DNA from: Methylococcaceae bacterium
GTDB lineage: Bacteria; Pseudomonadota; Gammaproteobacteria; Methylococcales; Methylomonadaceae
Length of the DNA stretch: 13,943 bases
Assembly (NCBI GenBank): GCA_021647145.1
Contig: JAKIVF010000097.1
Location: forward strand, 1 to 13,943
Direction of reading: 5' to 3'
The position numbers and the translations under genes are program-made. Shown here piece after piece: positions 1 to 6,856 of the stretch. The notes under the pieces are model-generated. The model worked only from the letters and a program-made list of their open reading frames with translations, was not told the DNA's origin and made no database searches. Numbering within the stretch: the first letter of the stretch is position 1; the number at the start of each line of letters is the position of its first letter.

Positions 1-63
1 CTTTAATATTCATAATGGCTTTCATTGCGTCATCATGAACAGATTCGCTGGTTTTGTCAGCTT

Positions 64-120
64 AGACTCATTCTGTATTGGAATACGGGGGCGTTTTCAG
101 ACTCATTTCATATTGGAGAA
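64..120 (+). repeat. two-copy 35-bp-spaced repeat (left copy of an inverted pair)
   Basis: The unit AGACTCATT followed a few bases later by ATTGGA occurs at 64-82 and again at 99-117, exactly 35 bp apart, with ATACGGGGGC and TTTTC between them. The same arrangement is found on the minus strand at 13866-13823, sharing a perfect 14-base block (TTTCAGACTCATTT, here 95-108), ATTGGAATA (here 77-85), GGGGC and the same 35-bp spacing. This points to a dispersed element family rather than chance. It could be the end of an insertion sequence with internal multiple repeats, or a non-autonomous intergenic repeat. The sequence alone does not decide. Confidence 0.6.
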
Positions 121-168
121 GGCTTAAGGTATAAATTTATCTAATAACATTGTATCATAACCGGTTAG

Positions 169-197
169 TTGTTAAATTTGGTTGGGGTAGGTAATAT
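169..197 (+). promoter_or_regulatory. candidate sigma70 promoter for the ilv leader
   Basis: TTGTTA (169-174) and TAATAT (192-197) are separated by exactly 17 bp; each matches the sigma70 consensus at 4 of 6 positions. Transcription would begin near 204, giving a leader of about 135 nt before the ilvB GTG. This fits the leader ORF and hairpin that follow. In DNA this AT-rich, such matches also arise by chance. Confidence 0.4.
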
Positions 198-243
198 TTC
201 TGCTTAATTTGGCATAAGTTTTAAATTGTAAGTGCCCATATAA

Positions 244-330
244 ATGGTTAAATTGATTTTTCTTGGCTACTTATACAAAGGCTGGAACGTATTTGTTGCT
301 GTTCCAAGCGTAATGTTTTTTTTGAGGTAA
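244..330 (+). CDS. possible 28-codon branched-chain-rich leader peptide ahead of ilvB
   Basis: An ATG-started frame of 28 codons ends at TAA 328-330, seven bases before the ilvB start codon and directly after ilvB's Shine-Dalgarno (GAGG, 324-327). Ten of 28 codons are Val, Leu or Ile, with a cluster NVFVAVPSV (four Val codons at 289, 295, 301 and 310) lying between and over the two arms of the hairpin at 281-309. The composition and place resemble the leader peptides of attenuated ilv operons. The weakness is that no strong ribosome binding site precedes 244 (only a GTAAGTG-like stretch at 228-234). It may be a leader, a translational-coupling ORF, or chance. Confidence 0.35.
   Translation: MVKLIFLGYLYKGWNVFVAVPSVMFFLR
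281..323 (+). terminator. terminator-like hairpin before ilvB (possible attenuator)
   Basis: GCTGGAAC (281-288) pairs with GTTCCAAGC (301-309) with one bulged A. This gives an eight-base-pair stem with a 12-nt loop, followed after six bases by eight T residues (316-323). It sits within the 5' leader of ilvB and inside the possible leader ORF. A terminator immediately before a biosynthetic gene, downstream of its likely promoter, is the expected layout for attenuation. It could also be a plain terminator of upstream transcription. Confidence 0.42.
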
Positions 331-337
331 AATAAGA

Positions 338-2074
338 GTGGAACTCAGTGGTGGTGAAATAGTAGTCCAGAGCCTTATAGACGAAGGTGTAGAATTTCTT
401 TTTGGGTATCCGGGTGGGGCGGTCTTGCATTTATATGATGCAATCTACCATCAAGATATATTCAAACATATTTTAGTTAGGCATGAACAAGGTGCTGTCC
501 ATGCTGCGGATGCTTATGCTCGTTCTACAGGTAAACCCGGTGTCGTGTTAGTCACATCTGGCCCAGGTGCAACTAATGCTGTAACTGGTATTGCTACAGC
601 GCATCTAGACTCTATTCCTATGGTTGTTATTTCGGGGCAAGTAGGTACTCCTGTTATCGGTAGTGATGCTTTTCAAGAAGTTGATATGGTTGGAATTACG
701 CGACCCTGTGTTAAACATAACTTCTTAGTCAAGAATATCGAAGATCTAGCCGAAACTATGAAAAAGGCTTTTTATGTAGCAACAACGGGACGACCTGGGC
801 CAGTTGTAGTAGATATTCCCAAAGATATTACTGATCCTGCGATTAAAATTCCTTATGATTACCCTAAGAAAATTTCAATGAGGTCATACAGTCCCGTTGT
901 TAAAGGGCATTCGGGGCAAATAAAAAAAGGGGTGGATCTTTTTTTAAAAGCTAAACGACCCATGATATACGCGGGTGGTGGCGTGGTATTAGGGGAGGGG
1001 AGTGCTGAATTAATTGAATTTGCAAAATTATTAGGTTATCCAGTGACTAATACCTTGATGGGTTTAGGTGGGTATCCTGCGACAGATAAACAGTTTGTCG
1101 GTATGCTGGGGATGCATGGCACTTATGAGGCAAATATGGCGATGCATGAAAGTGATGTTATTATGGCCATTGGTGTGCGATTTGATGATCGAGTGACAGG
1201 TAAGCTTTCTGAATTTTGTCCACACGCAAAATTTGTACATATTGATATTGATCCTTCTTCGATTTCTAAAACAGTTAAAGCTGATGTGCCAATTGTTGGT
1301 CAAGTAACCTCTGTTTTAACAGAAATGATCACTTTAATTAAAGCAAGTAATATCAAAATTGATGACAAGGCCATAGAGGCTTGGTGGAACCAGATCAACA
1401 ATTGGCGTGAATTAAAGTGTCTGGAATATGACAGAAACAGCGATATTATTAAGCCCCAATATGTAGTTGAACAATTATATGAAGTGACTAAAGGAGATGC
1501 TTTTATTACCTCTGATGTGGGGCAACATCAAATGTTTGCTGCTCAGTTTTATCATTTTGATAAGCCTCGTCGCTGGATAAATTCTGGAGGATTAGGCACG
1601 ATGGGTTTCGGTTTGCCAGCAGCTTTAGGCGTAAAACTAGCTCATCCTGAAGCTGATGTGGCTTGTGTAACAGGCGAAGCAAGTATTCAAATGTGTATAC
1701 AGGAATTAGCAACAGCAACACAGTATAGAACGCCTGTTAAAGTCATTAATTTAAATAATAGATATATGGGAATGGTTCGACAGTGGCAAGAGTTTTCTTA
1801 CCAAAGCCGTTATTCTGAATCTTATATGGACACGATTCCTGATTTTGTTAAATTGGCAGAGGCATATGGACATGTTGGGATGAAAATCGAAAAGCCTGAA
1901 GATGTCAGACCCGCATTAGAAGAGGCTTTTGCAATGAAGGACAAGCTGGTTTTTATGGATTTTATAACGGATAGAACTGAGAATGTTTTTCCAATGATTG
2001 AAGCCGGCAAGTCACATCATGACATGAAATTAAGAGTGGCTCCAGGCACACCTATTAATAGGGAGCTGGCATAA
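338..2074 (+). CDS. ilvB: acetolactate synthase large (catalytic) subunit, IlvB/IlvI type
   Basis: ThDP-dependent acetohydroxyacid synthase. It condenses pyruvate with pyruvate or 2-ketobutyrate, the first common step to Val, Leu and Ile, in the cytoplasm together with IlvH. At 578 aa it has normal length. The N-terminal ThDP domain (about 1-165) holds the catalytic Glu50 in RHEQGA. The central domain spans about 190-325, and the C-terminal ThDP domain (about 385-535) has GLGTMGFGLPAALG and the cofactor motif near 444. That motif reads GEAS instead of the GDGS/GEGS I expect, and the following Asn of the family is Cys (IQMCIQEL). The start is GTG 338, chosen because GAGG (324-327) lies ten bases upstream and the N-terminus (MELSGGE) matches the family. 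The last base of its stop is the first base of the ilvH ATG (ATAATG), so the two are translationally coupled. The partner IlvH suggests the AHAS III (IlvI) class. Confidence 0.96.
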   Translation: MELSGGEIVVQSLIDEGVEFLFGYPGGAVLHLYDAIYHQDIFKHILVRHEQGAVHAADAYARSTGKPGVVLVTSGPGATNAVTGIATAHLDSIPMVVISGQVGTPVIGSDAFQEVDMVGITRPCVKHNFLVKNIEDLAETMKKAFYVATTGRPGPVVVDIPKDITDPAIKIPYDYPKKISMRSYSPVVKGHSGQIKKGVDLFLKAKRPMIYAGGGVVLGEGSAELIEFAKLLGYPVTNTLMGLGGYPATDKQFVGMLGMHGTYEANMAMHESDVIMAIGVRFDDRVTGKLSEFCPHAKFVHIDIDPSSISKTVKADVPIVGQVTSVLTEMITLIKASNIKIDDKAIEAWWNQINNWRELKCLEYDRNSDIIKPQYVVEQLYEVTKGDAFITSDVGQHQMFAAQFYHFDKPRRWINSGGLGTMGFGLPAALGVKLAHPEADVACVTGEASIQMCIQELATATQYRTPVKVINLNNRYMGMVRQWQEFSYQSRYSESYMDTIPDFVKLAEAYGHVGMKIEKPEDVRPALEEAFAMKDKLVFMDFITDRTENVFPMIEAGKSHHDMKLRVAPGTPINRELA

Positions 2075-2565
2075 TGAGGCACATTATTTCTATTCTTATT
2101 GAAAATGAAGCCGGTGCGCTATCGCGTGTTGCTGGGTTGTTTTCTGCGCGAGGCTATAATATAGAATCGTTAACTGTTGCGCCTACAGAAGACCAAACAT
2201 TATCGAGAATGACGATAGTGACTTGGGGGAGTGAGGACGTAATAGAGCAAATTACCAAACAACTTAATAAGTTGATTGATATTGTTAAGTTAATAGACTT
2301 GGCTGATGCGGTTCATGCAGAGCGTGAATTAATGTTGGTTAAAGTAAAAGCCATCGATCAATATAGAGAAGAGCTTAAACGCTTGTCTGATATTTTTCGC
2401 GGTAAAATAATTGATGTAACGGCAACGAGTTATATGATTGAAATGACCGGCCCATCAGATAAGCTAGATGCCTTTATTTCAGCACTAGATGAAGAGGTTA
2501 TTATAGAGGTCGTTCGTTCTGGGCCACTGGGAATGTCTCGGGGTGAAAAGGGATTGCATTTGTAA
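2074..2565 (+). CDS. ilvH: acetolactate synthase small (regulatory) subunit
   Basis: Regulatory subunit that activates the IlvB catalytic subunit and confers feedback inhibition by valine. At 163 aa it matches E. coli IlvH. The N-terminal ACT domain (about 1-76) begins RHIISILIENEAGALSRVAG and contains GYNIESLTV; a C-terminal ALS_ss_C domain follows (about 80-160). Asn11, Gly14 and Asn29, positions known from E. coli IlvH mutants to matter for valine sensitivity, are all kept, so valine inhibition is expected (inference). The start overlaps the ilvB stop by one base. A GGGAG stretch at 2061-2065, inside ilvB, serves as ribosome binding site eight bases upstream. Confidence 0.96.
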   Translation: MRHIISILIENEAGALSRVAGLFSARGYNIESLTVAPTEDQTLSRMTIVTWGSEDVIEQITKQLNKLIDIVKLIDLADAVHAERELMLVKVKAIDQYREELKRLSDIFRGKIIDVTATSYMIEMTGPSDKLDAFISALDEEVIIEVVRSGPLGMSRGEKGLHL

Positions 2566-2616
2566 AAAAGTTTAGCTTTCAAGGTGGTTCATAAAAATGA
2601 AAGATATGAAAATACC

Positions 2617-2646
2617 TTCATTGCATTATAGAAATAAAGTTATAAT
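2617..2646 (+). promoter_or_regulatory. possible internal promoter for ilvC
   Basis: A perfect TATAAT (2641-2646) lies 45 bp before the ilvC ATG in the 126-bp ilvH-ilvC gap. The best -35 at acceptable spacing is TTCATT (2617-2622, 18 bp), only a 3/6 match; TTGCAT (2621-2626) is better but just 14 bp away. The gap has no clear terminator, so ilvC may be both co-transcribed with ilvBH and separately expressed. Confidence 0.35.
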
Positions 2647-2691
2647 TCACAGTTATTTATTATCAATTTTAAAGAGAAAACAGGAAAATTC

Positions 2692-3708
2692 ATGCAAGTT
2701 TATTACGATAAAGACGCTGATCTTTCGATCATAAAAGGTAAAAAAGTAGCCATTATTGGTTATGGATCACAAGGACATGCCCATGCTAACAACTTAAAAG
2801 ATTCAGGCGTTGACGTTGTCGTTGGTTTACGTGCTGGCTCTTCTTCAATTACAAAAGCTGAAGCTTGTGGTTTGACAGTAAAAGAAGTTACTGAAGCAGT
2901 TGCTGGTGCAGATATTGTTATGTTGCTTACACCGGATGAGTTTCAATCTCAGCTATATAAAAATGAGATTGAGCCAAATATTAAGAAAGGTGCTGTATTG
3001 GCTTTTGCCCATGGTTTTGCTATTTTATATAATCAAGTCGTGCCACGTGCCGATTTAGATGTCATTATGATTGCACCAAAAGCTCCAGGACATACAGTCC
3101 GTTCTGAATTTACTCGTGGGGGTGGTGTTCCAGATTTAATCGCAATCCACCAAGATCCTTCTGGTACAGCAAAAGCAATTTGCTTATCTTATGCTTCTGC
3201 CATTGGTGGTGGCCGTTCAGGCATAATTGAAACTACCTTTCGTGATGAAACAGAAACTGACTTATTTGGTGAGCAAGCTGTTTTATGTGGTGGTGCGGTT
3301 GAACTGGTTAAAATGGGCTTCGAAACCTTGGTTGAAGGTGGTTATGAACCAGAAATGGCGTACTTTGAGTGTTTGCATGAACTTAAATTGATTGTAGATT
3401 TAATGTTTGAAGGTGGTATTGCCAATATGAATTACTCTATTTCAAATAATGCAGAGTATGGTGAATACGTTACTGGGCCAAAAGTAATTAATGAAGAAAG
3501 TCGTTTTGCCATGCAAGAAGCATTAGCAAACATTCAAAATGGTGAATATGCTAAAAAATTCATTATGGAAGGAATGACTAATTATCCAGAAATGACAGCT
3601 AAACGTCGTCTTAATGCAGAGCATCCGATTGAAGTTGTAGGTGAAAAACTGCGTAGTATGATGCCTTGGATTAAAGCTAATCAGATTGTTGATAAAAGTA
3701 AGAATTAA
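2692..3708 (+). CDS. ilvC: ketol-acid reductoisomerase (NADP+), class I
   Basis: Converts acetolactate or acetohydroxybutyrate by Mg2+-dependent alkyl migration and NADPH reduction to the dihydroxy acid, second common step of branched-chain synthesis; cytoplasmic. At 338 aa it is the short class I form. The Rossmann domain (1-180) has GYGSQGHAHA (23-32). Arg47, Ser50 and Ser52 in GLRAGSSS indicate NADPH preference. His107 and Lys130 (APKAPGH) are kept. The knotted C-terminal domain carries metal ligands Asp190 and Glu194 (DETETDLFGEQ), Glu226 and Glu230 (FECLHELK). AGGA at 2682-2685 lies six bases before the ATG. A weak hairpin follows the gene. Completes the ilvBHC run; ilvD and ilvE are not in this window. 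Confidence 0.97.
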   Translation: MQVYYDKDADLSIIKGKKVAIIGYGSQGHAHANNLKDSGVDVVVGLRAGSSSITKAEACGLTVKEVTEAVAGADIVMLLTPDEFQSQLYKNEIEPNIKKGAVLAFAHGFAILYNQVVPRADLDVIMIAPKAPGHTVRSEFTRGGGVPDLIAIHQDPSGTAKAICLSYASAIGGGRSGIIETTFRDETETDLFGEQAVLCGGAVELVKMGFETLVEGGYEPEMAYFECLHELKLIVDLMFEGGIANMNYSISNNAEYGEYVTGPKVINEESRFAMQEALANIQNGEYAKKFIMEGMTNYPEMTAKRRLNAEHPIEVVGEKLRSMMPWIKANQIVDKSKN

Positions 3709-3720
3709 TTTTTGCTGAGG

Positions 3721-3757
3721 ACGGCTGCATTAAAATTATGCCGTATGAGATATTTTT
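3721..3757 (+). terminator. weak terminator-like hairpin after ilvC
   Basis: ACGGC (3721-3725) pairs with GCCGT (3740-3744) around a 14-nt loop, and TTTTT follows at 3753-3757, nine bases beyond the stem. The stem is GC-rich for this DNA, but the U-tract is not immediate, so termination may be partial. Confidence 0.35.
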
Positions 3758-3794
3758 ATTATGAACTTAGATTCAAATTTACTTATATATTACG

Positions 3795-4199
3795 ATGAAA
3801 AAAACTAGATTTTATTTTACGCTTTTATTGTTAACTGGTAGTTTTATTAATACTCAAGCAGTGGGGGCAGAGTATAATAATGCTTCAAAAGAATTAACTG
3901 TCCAAAGGGTTAAAGTTGATAATGGCTTGGTTTATGATGTTAAGCTTAAACTGAAGGATTTTGATATTCTTGAAATTTCAGTGAGTGGTAGTTGCCCCGC
4001 TCAAAATGCTACAAACATTGGTCAAATAACCAATGGAATGACCCTGGATCAAGTTAATAGCATTATTGGTTGTGTTGGTGTCCTGCTGGAAACAGATTTA
4101 GATGATGGACTTCTTAAAACAAAATATTTGTGGAAGTTTGATGGCGCTGATGATGCATCAATAGTTTTTGCTTTTGAAGGAAATAGACTTGTTTTATAA
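3795..4199 (+). CDS. small exported BamE/SmpA-like protein, tandem copy 1 of 3
   Basis: A 134-aa protein of unknown function. Residues 1-25 form a signal peptide (KK at 2-3, hydrophobic LLLL core, likely cleavage AVGA/EYN). There is no lipobox cysteine, so a soluble periplasmic or secreted protein is expected. The mature part starts with a beta-rich segment EYNNASKELTVQRVKVDNG and LVYDVKLKL. It ends in a stretch ITNGMTLDQVNSIIGC (78-93) that resembles the GMT-xxQV-xxIlG core of the SmpA/OmlA (BamE) fold. Cys67 and Cys93 align with cysteines in the two following genes and could form a disulfide. It is the shortest copy, lacking the tail the others have after the final IVV strand. No Shine-Dalgarno is visible before the ATG at 3795. 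The gene lies between ilvC and two paralogues, unrelated in function to the ilv genes as far as can be seen. Confidence 0.82.
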   Translation: MKKTRFYFTLLLLTGSFINTQAVGAEYNNASKELTVQRVKVDNGLVYDVKLKLKDFDILEISVSGSCPAQNATNIGQITNGMTLDQVNSIIGCVGVLLETDLDDGLLKTKYLWKFDGADDASIVFAFEGNRLVL

Positions 4200-4206
4200 T
4201 ATAGCT

Positions 4207-4260
4207 GCTCGGAACTAACGCCTGTTTTTATCAATAAGGTGCGTTGTTAGAGCTCGTTTT
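4207..4260 (+). terminator. imperfect hairpin after copy 1, terminator-like
   Basis: GCTC (4207-4210) and AACGC (4217-4221) pair with GCGTT (4241-4245) and GAGC (4250-4253), with an internal loop, a 19-nt apical loop, and TTTT at 4257-4260. This is the only notable structure in the 260-bp gap between copies 1 and 2. The remaining part of the gap (4261-4459) shows no ORF worth calling and no convincing promoter. Confidence 0.3.
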
Positions 4261-4459
4261 ACGTTCTATTAACGCTAAGTCAAGGCTACAAGCTTCCTGC
4301 CTTACTCTAATTCTGTGCCTATACAGTCGTTACTATTGATAAAATGAATTTGCTACAAATTTAGCAGCAGTGCGTACGAAAATAATTGTTTAGATTGTCA
4401 CAGAAAGCCCATCTTATAGTGAATTTTTTGAATAAATTTAGTAATTAAGGAATATAGCA

Positions 4460-4903
4460 ATGAGACAGCCAAAAACAGCTTTAGTCTTTTTATTGTTAGC
4501 TATTATTTCTTTTAGTACTTTAGCCGAAGATGCTGAATACAATGCCGATTCTAAAATTTTAACGATCCCTACAGTTAAAGTGCCAGATGGTTATATTTAT
4601 GATGTTAAACTAAAGCTAAACAGTCTTGAAGGTTTAACCTATTTAAAACACCCTTCTTCAGATAGTCTAAAGACGGAATGTTCAAAAGAAAACTTAACTG
4701 CTAAGGTTTTTAATCAAATAACAAATGGGATGACTCTTGCTCAGGCAAGTCATATTGTTGGTTGCAAAGCTAAGTTAAACTTGGTTTCTAGTGAACGATT
4801 TCTTTATAAGTGGGTTGGAGTTAAAAACCCAATAGTTCCAAAAATAAGTATTCAAGTTGAGAATAATATTGTTGTCCATAAGTCATTTTCTCCATCTAAG
4901 TAG
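4460..4903 (+). CDS. small exported BamE/SmpA-like protein, tandem copy 2 of 3
   Basis: Paralogue of the gene at 3795, 147 aa, function unknown. The signal peptide covers 1-22 (hydrophobic LVFLLLAIISF, cleavage STLA/EDAEYN). The beta segment EYNADSKILTIPTVKVPDG and IYDVKLKL aligns closely with copy 1 (EYNNASKELTVQRVKVDNG, VYDVKLKL). The BamE-like core FNQITNGMTLAQASHIVGC ends at Cys102, with the partner Cys74 28 residues earlier. It shares the ending VENNIVV with copy 3 (IENNIVV). AAGGA at 4447-4451 sits eight bases before the ATG. The gap to copy 3 is 107 bp. Export and paralogy are directly visible; the BamE-like assignment rests on the GMT/Q/VG core and is only a fold-level resemblance. 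Confidence 0.85.
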   Translation: MRQPKTALVFLLLAIISFSTLAEDAEYNADSKILTIPTVKVPDGYIYDVKLKLNSLEGLTYLKHPSSDSLKTECSKENLTAKVFNQITNGMTLAQASHIVGCKAKLNLVSSERFLYKWVGVKNPIVPKISIQVENNIVVHKSFSPSK

Positions 4904-4925
4904 TTTTGATACTATATTAGAGAGG

Positions 4926-4951
4926 TTCAAGAAAATATTTATTCTCTTGAA
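4926..4951 (+). other. hairpin between copies 2 and 3
   Basis: TTCAAGA (4926-4932) and TCTTGAA (4945-4951) form a perfect seven-base-pair stem with a 12-nt loop, 22 bases after the copy 2 stop. There is no T-run after it, so it is not a typical intrinsic terminator; it could stabilise the upstream mRNA 3' end or be chance. Confidence 0.3.
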
Positions 4952-5010
4952 GTAGTGGTTCTATCTTTCAACCCATAAGGTTTAAAGAATATTAAATAAA
5001 AGGAAAAACA

Positions 5011-5457
5011 ATGAAATCAACAATTTTAACTCTGTCTTTGCTGCTATCGCTAACGTCACTTAATGTTTTGGCTGAATCTGAGTATCTTTCAGACTCAAGA
5101 CTATTAATTATTCCAAAGATTAAAAAAGGAAATGGTTTTATTTATAATGCAACGTTAAAACTAAATGATGCTGGTAGTTTTGATATTGTTGGGTATTCAG
5201 AGACTACTCCTTCTGGTAGTGAAGGTTCTACATGTACAGCAGATAAAATTACACATGAAAAATTTAACCAAATATCTAACGGGATGACCCTTGAACAAGT
5301 AAATAGCATAGTTGGCTGTAATGGTGAACTAGAATGGGTAACGCCAGGGATGAGTGGTGATAGGTCTGCATATGCATGGTACGGGGAGAATCGACCCCCT
5401 GAAATTACAATACATATTGAGAATAATATTGTTGTTCTCCAATACTATACACCTTAG
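5011..5457 (+). CDS. small exported BamE/SmpA-like protein, tandem copy 3 of 3
   Basis: Third member of the tandem family, 148 aa, function unknown. The signal peptide is 1-21 (LTLSLLLSLTSLNVLA/ESEY). The beta segment SEYLSDSRLLIIPKIKKGNG and FIYNATLKL comes next. A low-complexity Gly/Ser/Thr linker (about 63-74) leads to Cys75, and the core FNQISNGMTLEQVNSIVGC ends at Cys103. The core VNSIxGC is nearly identical to copy 1, while the linker length, Cys spacing of 28 and C-terminus resemble copy 2, so the order of duplications is unclear. AAGGAA at 4998-5003 precedes the ATG. No obvious terminator follows. It is succeeded by the phosphofructokinase gene after a 118-bp gap. Confidence 0.85.
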   Translation: MKSTILTLSLLLSLTSLNVLAESEYLSDSRLLIIPKIKKGNGFIYNATLKLNDAGSFDIVGYSETTPSGSEGSTCTADKITHEKFNQISNGMTLEQVNSIVGCNGELEWVTPGMSGDRSAYAWYGENRPPEITIHIENNIVVLQYYTP

Positions 5458-5575
5458 AGTTATTATGAAAGTGAGAGAAGCTTAGGAAGCAAACTTGAAA
5501 GTGATATGTTTATATTCTGGAATTTATAATAGACACATCTCTTTTTCTTTAAATTAATATGGTATTCTAAAATTT

Positions 5576-6805
5576 ATGAGTAAACCAAAAAAAGTAGCCC
5601 TATTAACAGCGGGTGGATTAGCACCGTGTTTAAATTCAGCGATTGGTAGCCTTATCGAACGCTATAATGAAATTGATCCAACAGTAGAAATTATTTGCTA
5701 TCGTAGTGGATATAAAGGTCTATTATTGGGCGATTTTTACAAAGTAACACCAGAAATTCGTGAAAAAGCAGGGTTATTACAGAAATTTGGTGGATCTATC
5801 ATTGGTAATAGCCGAGTTAAATTAACAAATGTTGCTGATTGCGTAAAACGTGGTTTAGTAAAAGAAGGTGAGAACCCACAAAAAGTTGCTGCCGATCAGT
5901 TAATTAAAGACGGAGTGGATGTTCTTCATACTATTGGTGGTGATGATACTAATACGGCTGCTGCTGATTTAGCTGCCTTTTTAGCAAAAAATGATTATGG
6001 TCTAACCGTTATTGGGTTACCAAAAACAGTCGATAATGATGTAATTCCTATTAAACAATCTCTAGGCGCATGGACAGCTGCAGAACAAGGCGCACGCTAT
6101 TTTAAAAATGTTGTAGCTGAAAATAATTCAAATCCAAGGATGTTGATAGTCCATGAGGTAATGGGGCGTAGTTGTGGATGGTTAACTGCTGCGACAGCTA
6201 TTGAATATCGTAAAATATTAGATAATTGTGAATGGCTACCCGAATTAGGCTTAAGTCGTGAAAGCTATGAAGTACACGGTATTTTTATTCCTGAAATGGA
6301 TATGGATATTGCTGCTGAAGCAAAACGTCTGCGTAATATTATGGACGAAGTAGATTGTGTTAATATTTTTGTTTCAGAAGGTGCAGGTTTAGAATCTATT
6401 GTTGCTGAAATGGAAGCAAAGGGACAGGATGTGCCTCGTGATGCTTTTGGTCATGTTAAATTAGATGCTGTTAACCCTGGCAAATGGTTTGGTGAGCAAT
6501 TTGCAGAAATGATCGGTGCAGAAAAAACGTTGATTCAAAAATCTGGTTATTATGCTCGTGCGTCTGCGGCCAATGCGGAAGATATTCGACTGATTAAATC
6601 ATGCGCAGATTTGGCAGTAGAATGTGCTTTTCGTGGTGAGCCGGGTGTGATTGGTCATGATGACGATCAGAACTTCGTTTTACGTGCAATTGAGTTTCCA
6701 CGTATTGCTGGGGGTAAGCCTTTTGATATTGATACAGCTTGGTTTGTTGATGCATTGAAAGTAACAGGTCAAACTAAAGGTAAAAAATTAGAGACCAGTC
6801 ATTAG
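5576..6805 (+). CDS. pfp: pyrophosphate-dependent 6-phosphofructokinase
   Basis: Reversible phosphorylation of fructose 6-phosphate using PPi, cytoplasmic; 409 aa. The phosphate-donor motif is GGDD (121-124) rather than the GGDGS of ATP enzymes, and PKTVDND (149-155) has Lys150. Both are the known hallmarks of PPi-dependent PFK. MGRSCGWLT, near 195-203, is the fructose-6-phosphate binding segment. Enzymes of this kind replace ATP-PFK in several gammaproteobacterial methanotrophs (characterised in Methylococcus capsulatus and Methylomicrobium alcaliphilum), where some also act on other phosphosugars. No Shine-Dalgarno is visible before ATG 5576, but the N-terminus (MSKPKKVALLTAGGLAPCLN) fits the family. 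A perfect TATAAT at 5525-5530 could be a -10 but has no matching -35. pssA follows after 51 bp without a terminator, so they may be co-transcribed. Confidence 0.93.
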   Translation: MSKPKKVALLTAGGLAPCLNSAIGSLIERYNEIDPTVEIICYRSGYKGLLLGDFYKVTPEIREKAGLLQKFGGSIIGNSRVKLTNVADCVKRGLVKEGENPQKVAADQLIKDGVDVLHTIGGDDTNTAAADLAAFLAKNDYGLTVIGLPKTVDNDVIPIKQSLGAWTAAEQGARYFKNVVAENNSNPRMLIVHEVMGRSCGWLTAATAIEYRKILDNCEWLPELGLSRESYEVHGIFIPEMDMDIAAEAKRLRNIMDEVDCVNIFVSEGAGLESIVAEMEAKGQDVPRDAFGHVKLDAVNPGKWFGEQFAEMIGAEKTLIQKSGYYARASAANAEDIRLIKSCADLAVECAFRGEPGVIGHDDDQNFVLRAIEFPRIAGGKPFDIDTAWFVDALKVTGQTKGKKLETSH

Positions 6806-6856
6806 AATTTGATAACATTAAAAAAGTCTAGTTGGGCTTGTTAACTTAATTTAACT

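Larger units (their letters stand above)
1..243. other. upstream non-coding region before the ilv leader
   Basis: No convincing gene is visible here. A reading frame is open from 2 to about 127 on the plus strand, but it has no good start and its translation is unlike any family I recognise. On the minus strand a frame starting at an ATG near 21-19 runs out of the left edge and is too short to judge. The stretch holds the two-copy repeat at 64-120 and a candidate promoter at 169-197. The rest is AT-rich sequence in which I see nothing specific. Confidence 0.5.

Noticed and set aside
1..120. Definite insertion-sequence end (IS21-like)
   Set aside because: Multiple terminal repeats are suggestive, but no transposase sequence or terminal consensus that I can verify is present, so only a repeat is annotated.
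248..430. 60-codon minus-strand ORF across the ilvB start
   Set aside because: Antisense to the ilvB N-terminus and leader, lysine/phenylalanine-rich from AT-rich sequence, no family resemblance.
4204..4256. Integron attC-like site after the first exported-protein gene (CTAACGCC ... GCGTTGTTAG)
   Set aside because: The ends loosely resemble attC core sites, but the spacing is too short (about 40 nt), the 7-base cores do not match consensus, and no such site follows the other two tandem genes. A simple hairpin explains it better.
5088..5098. Third copy of the end repeat (TTTCAGACTCA) in the third exported-protein gene
   Set aside because: Only 11 bases match, they encode normal residues of the paralogue family, and no ATTGGA with 35-bp spacing is present.
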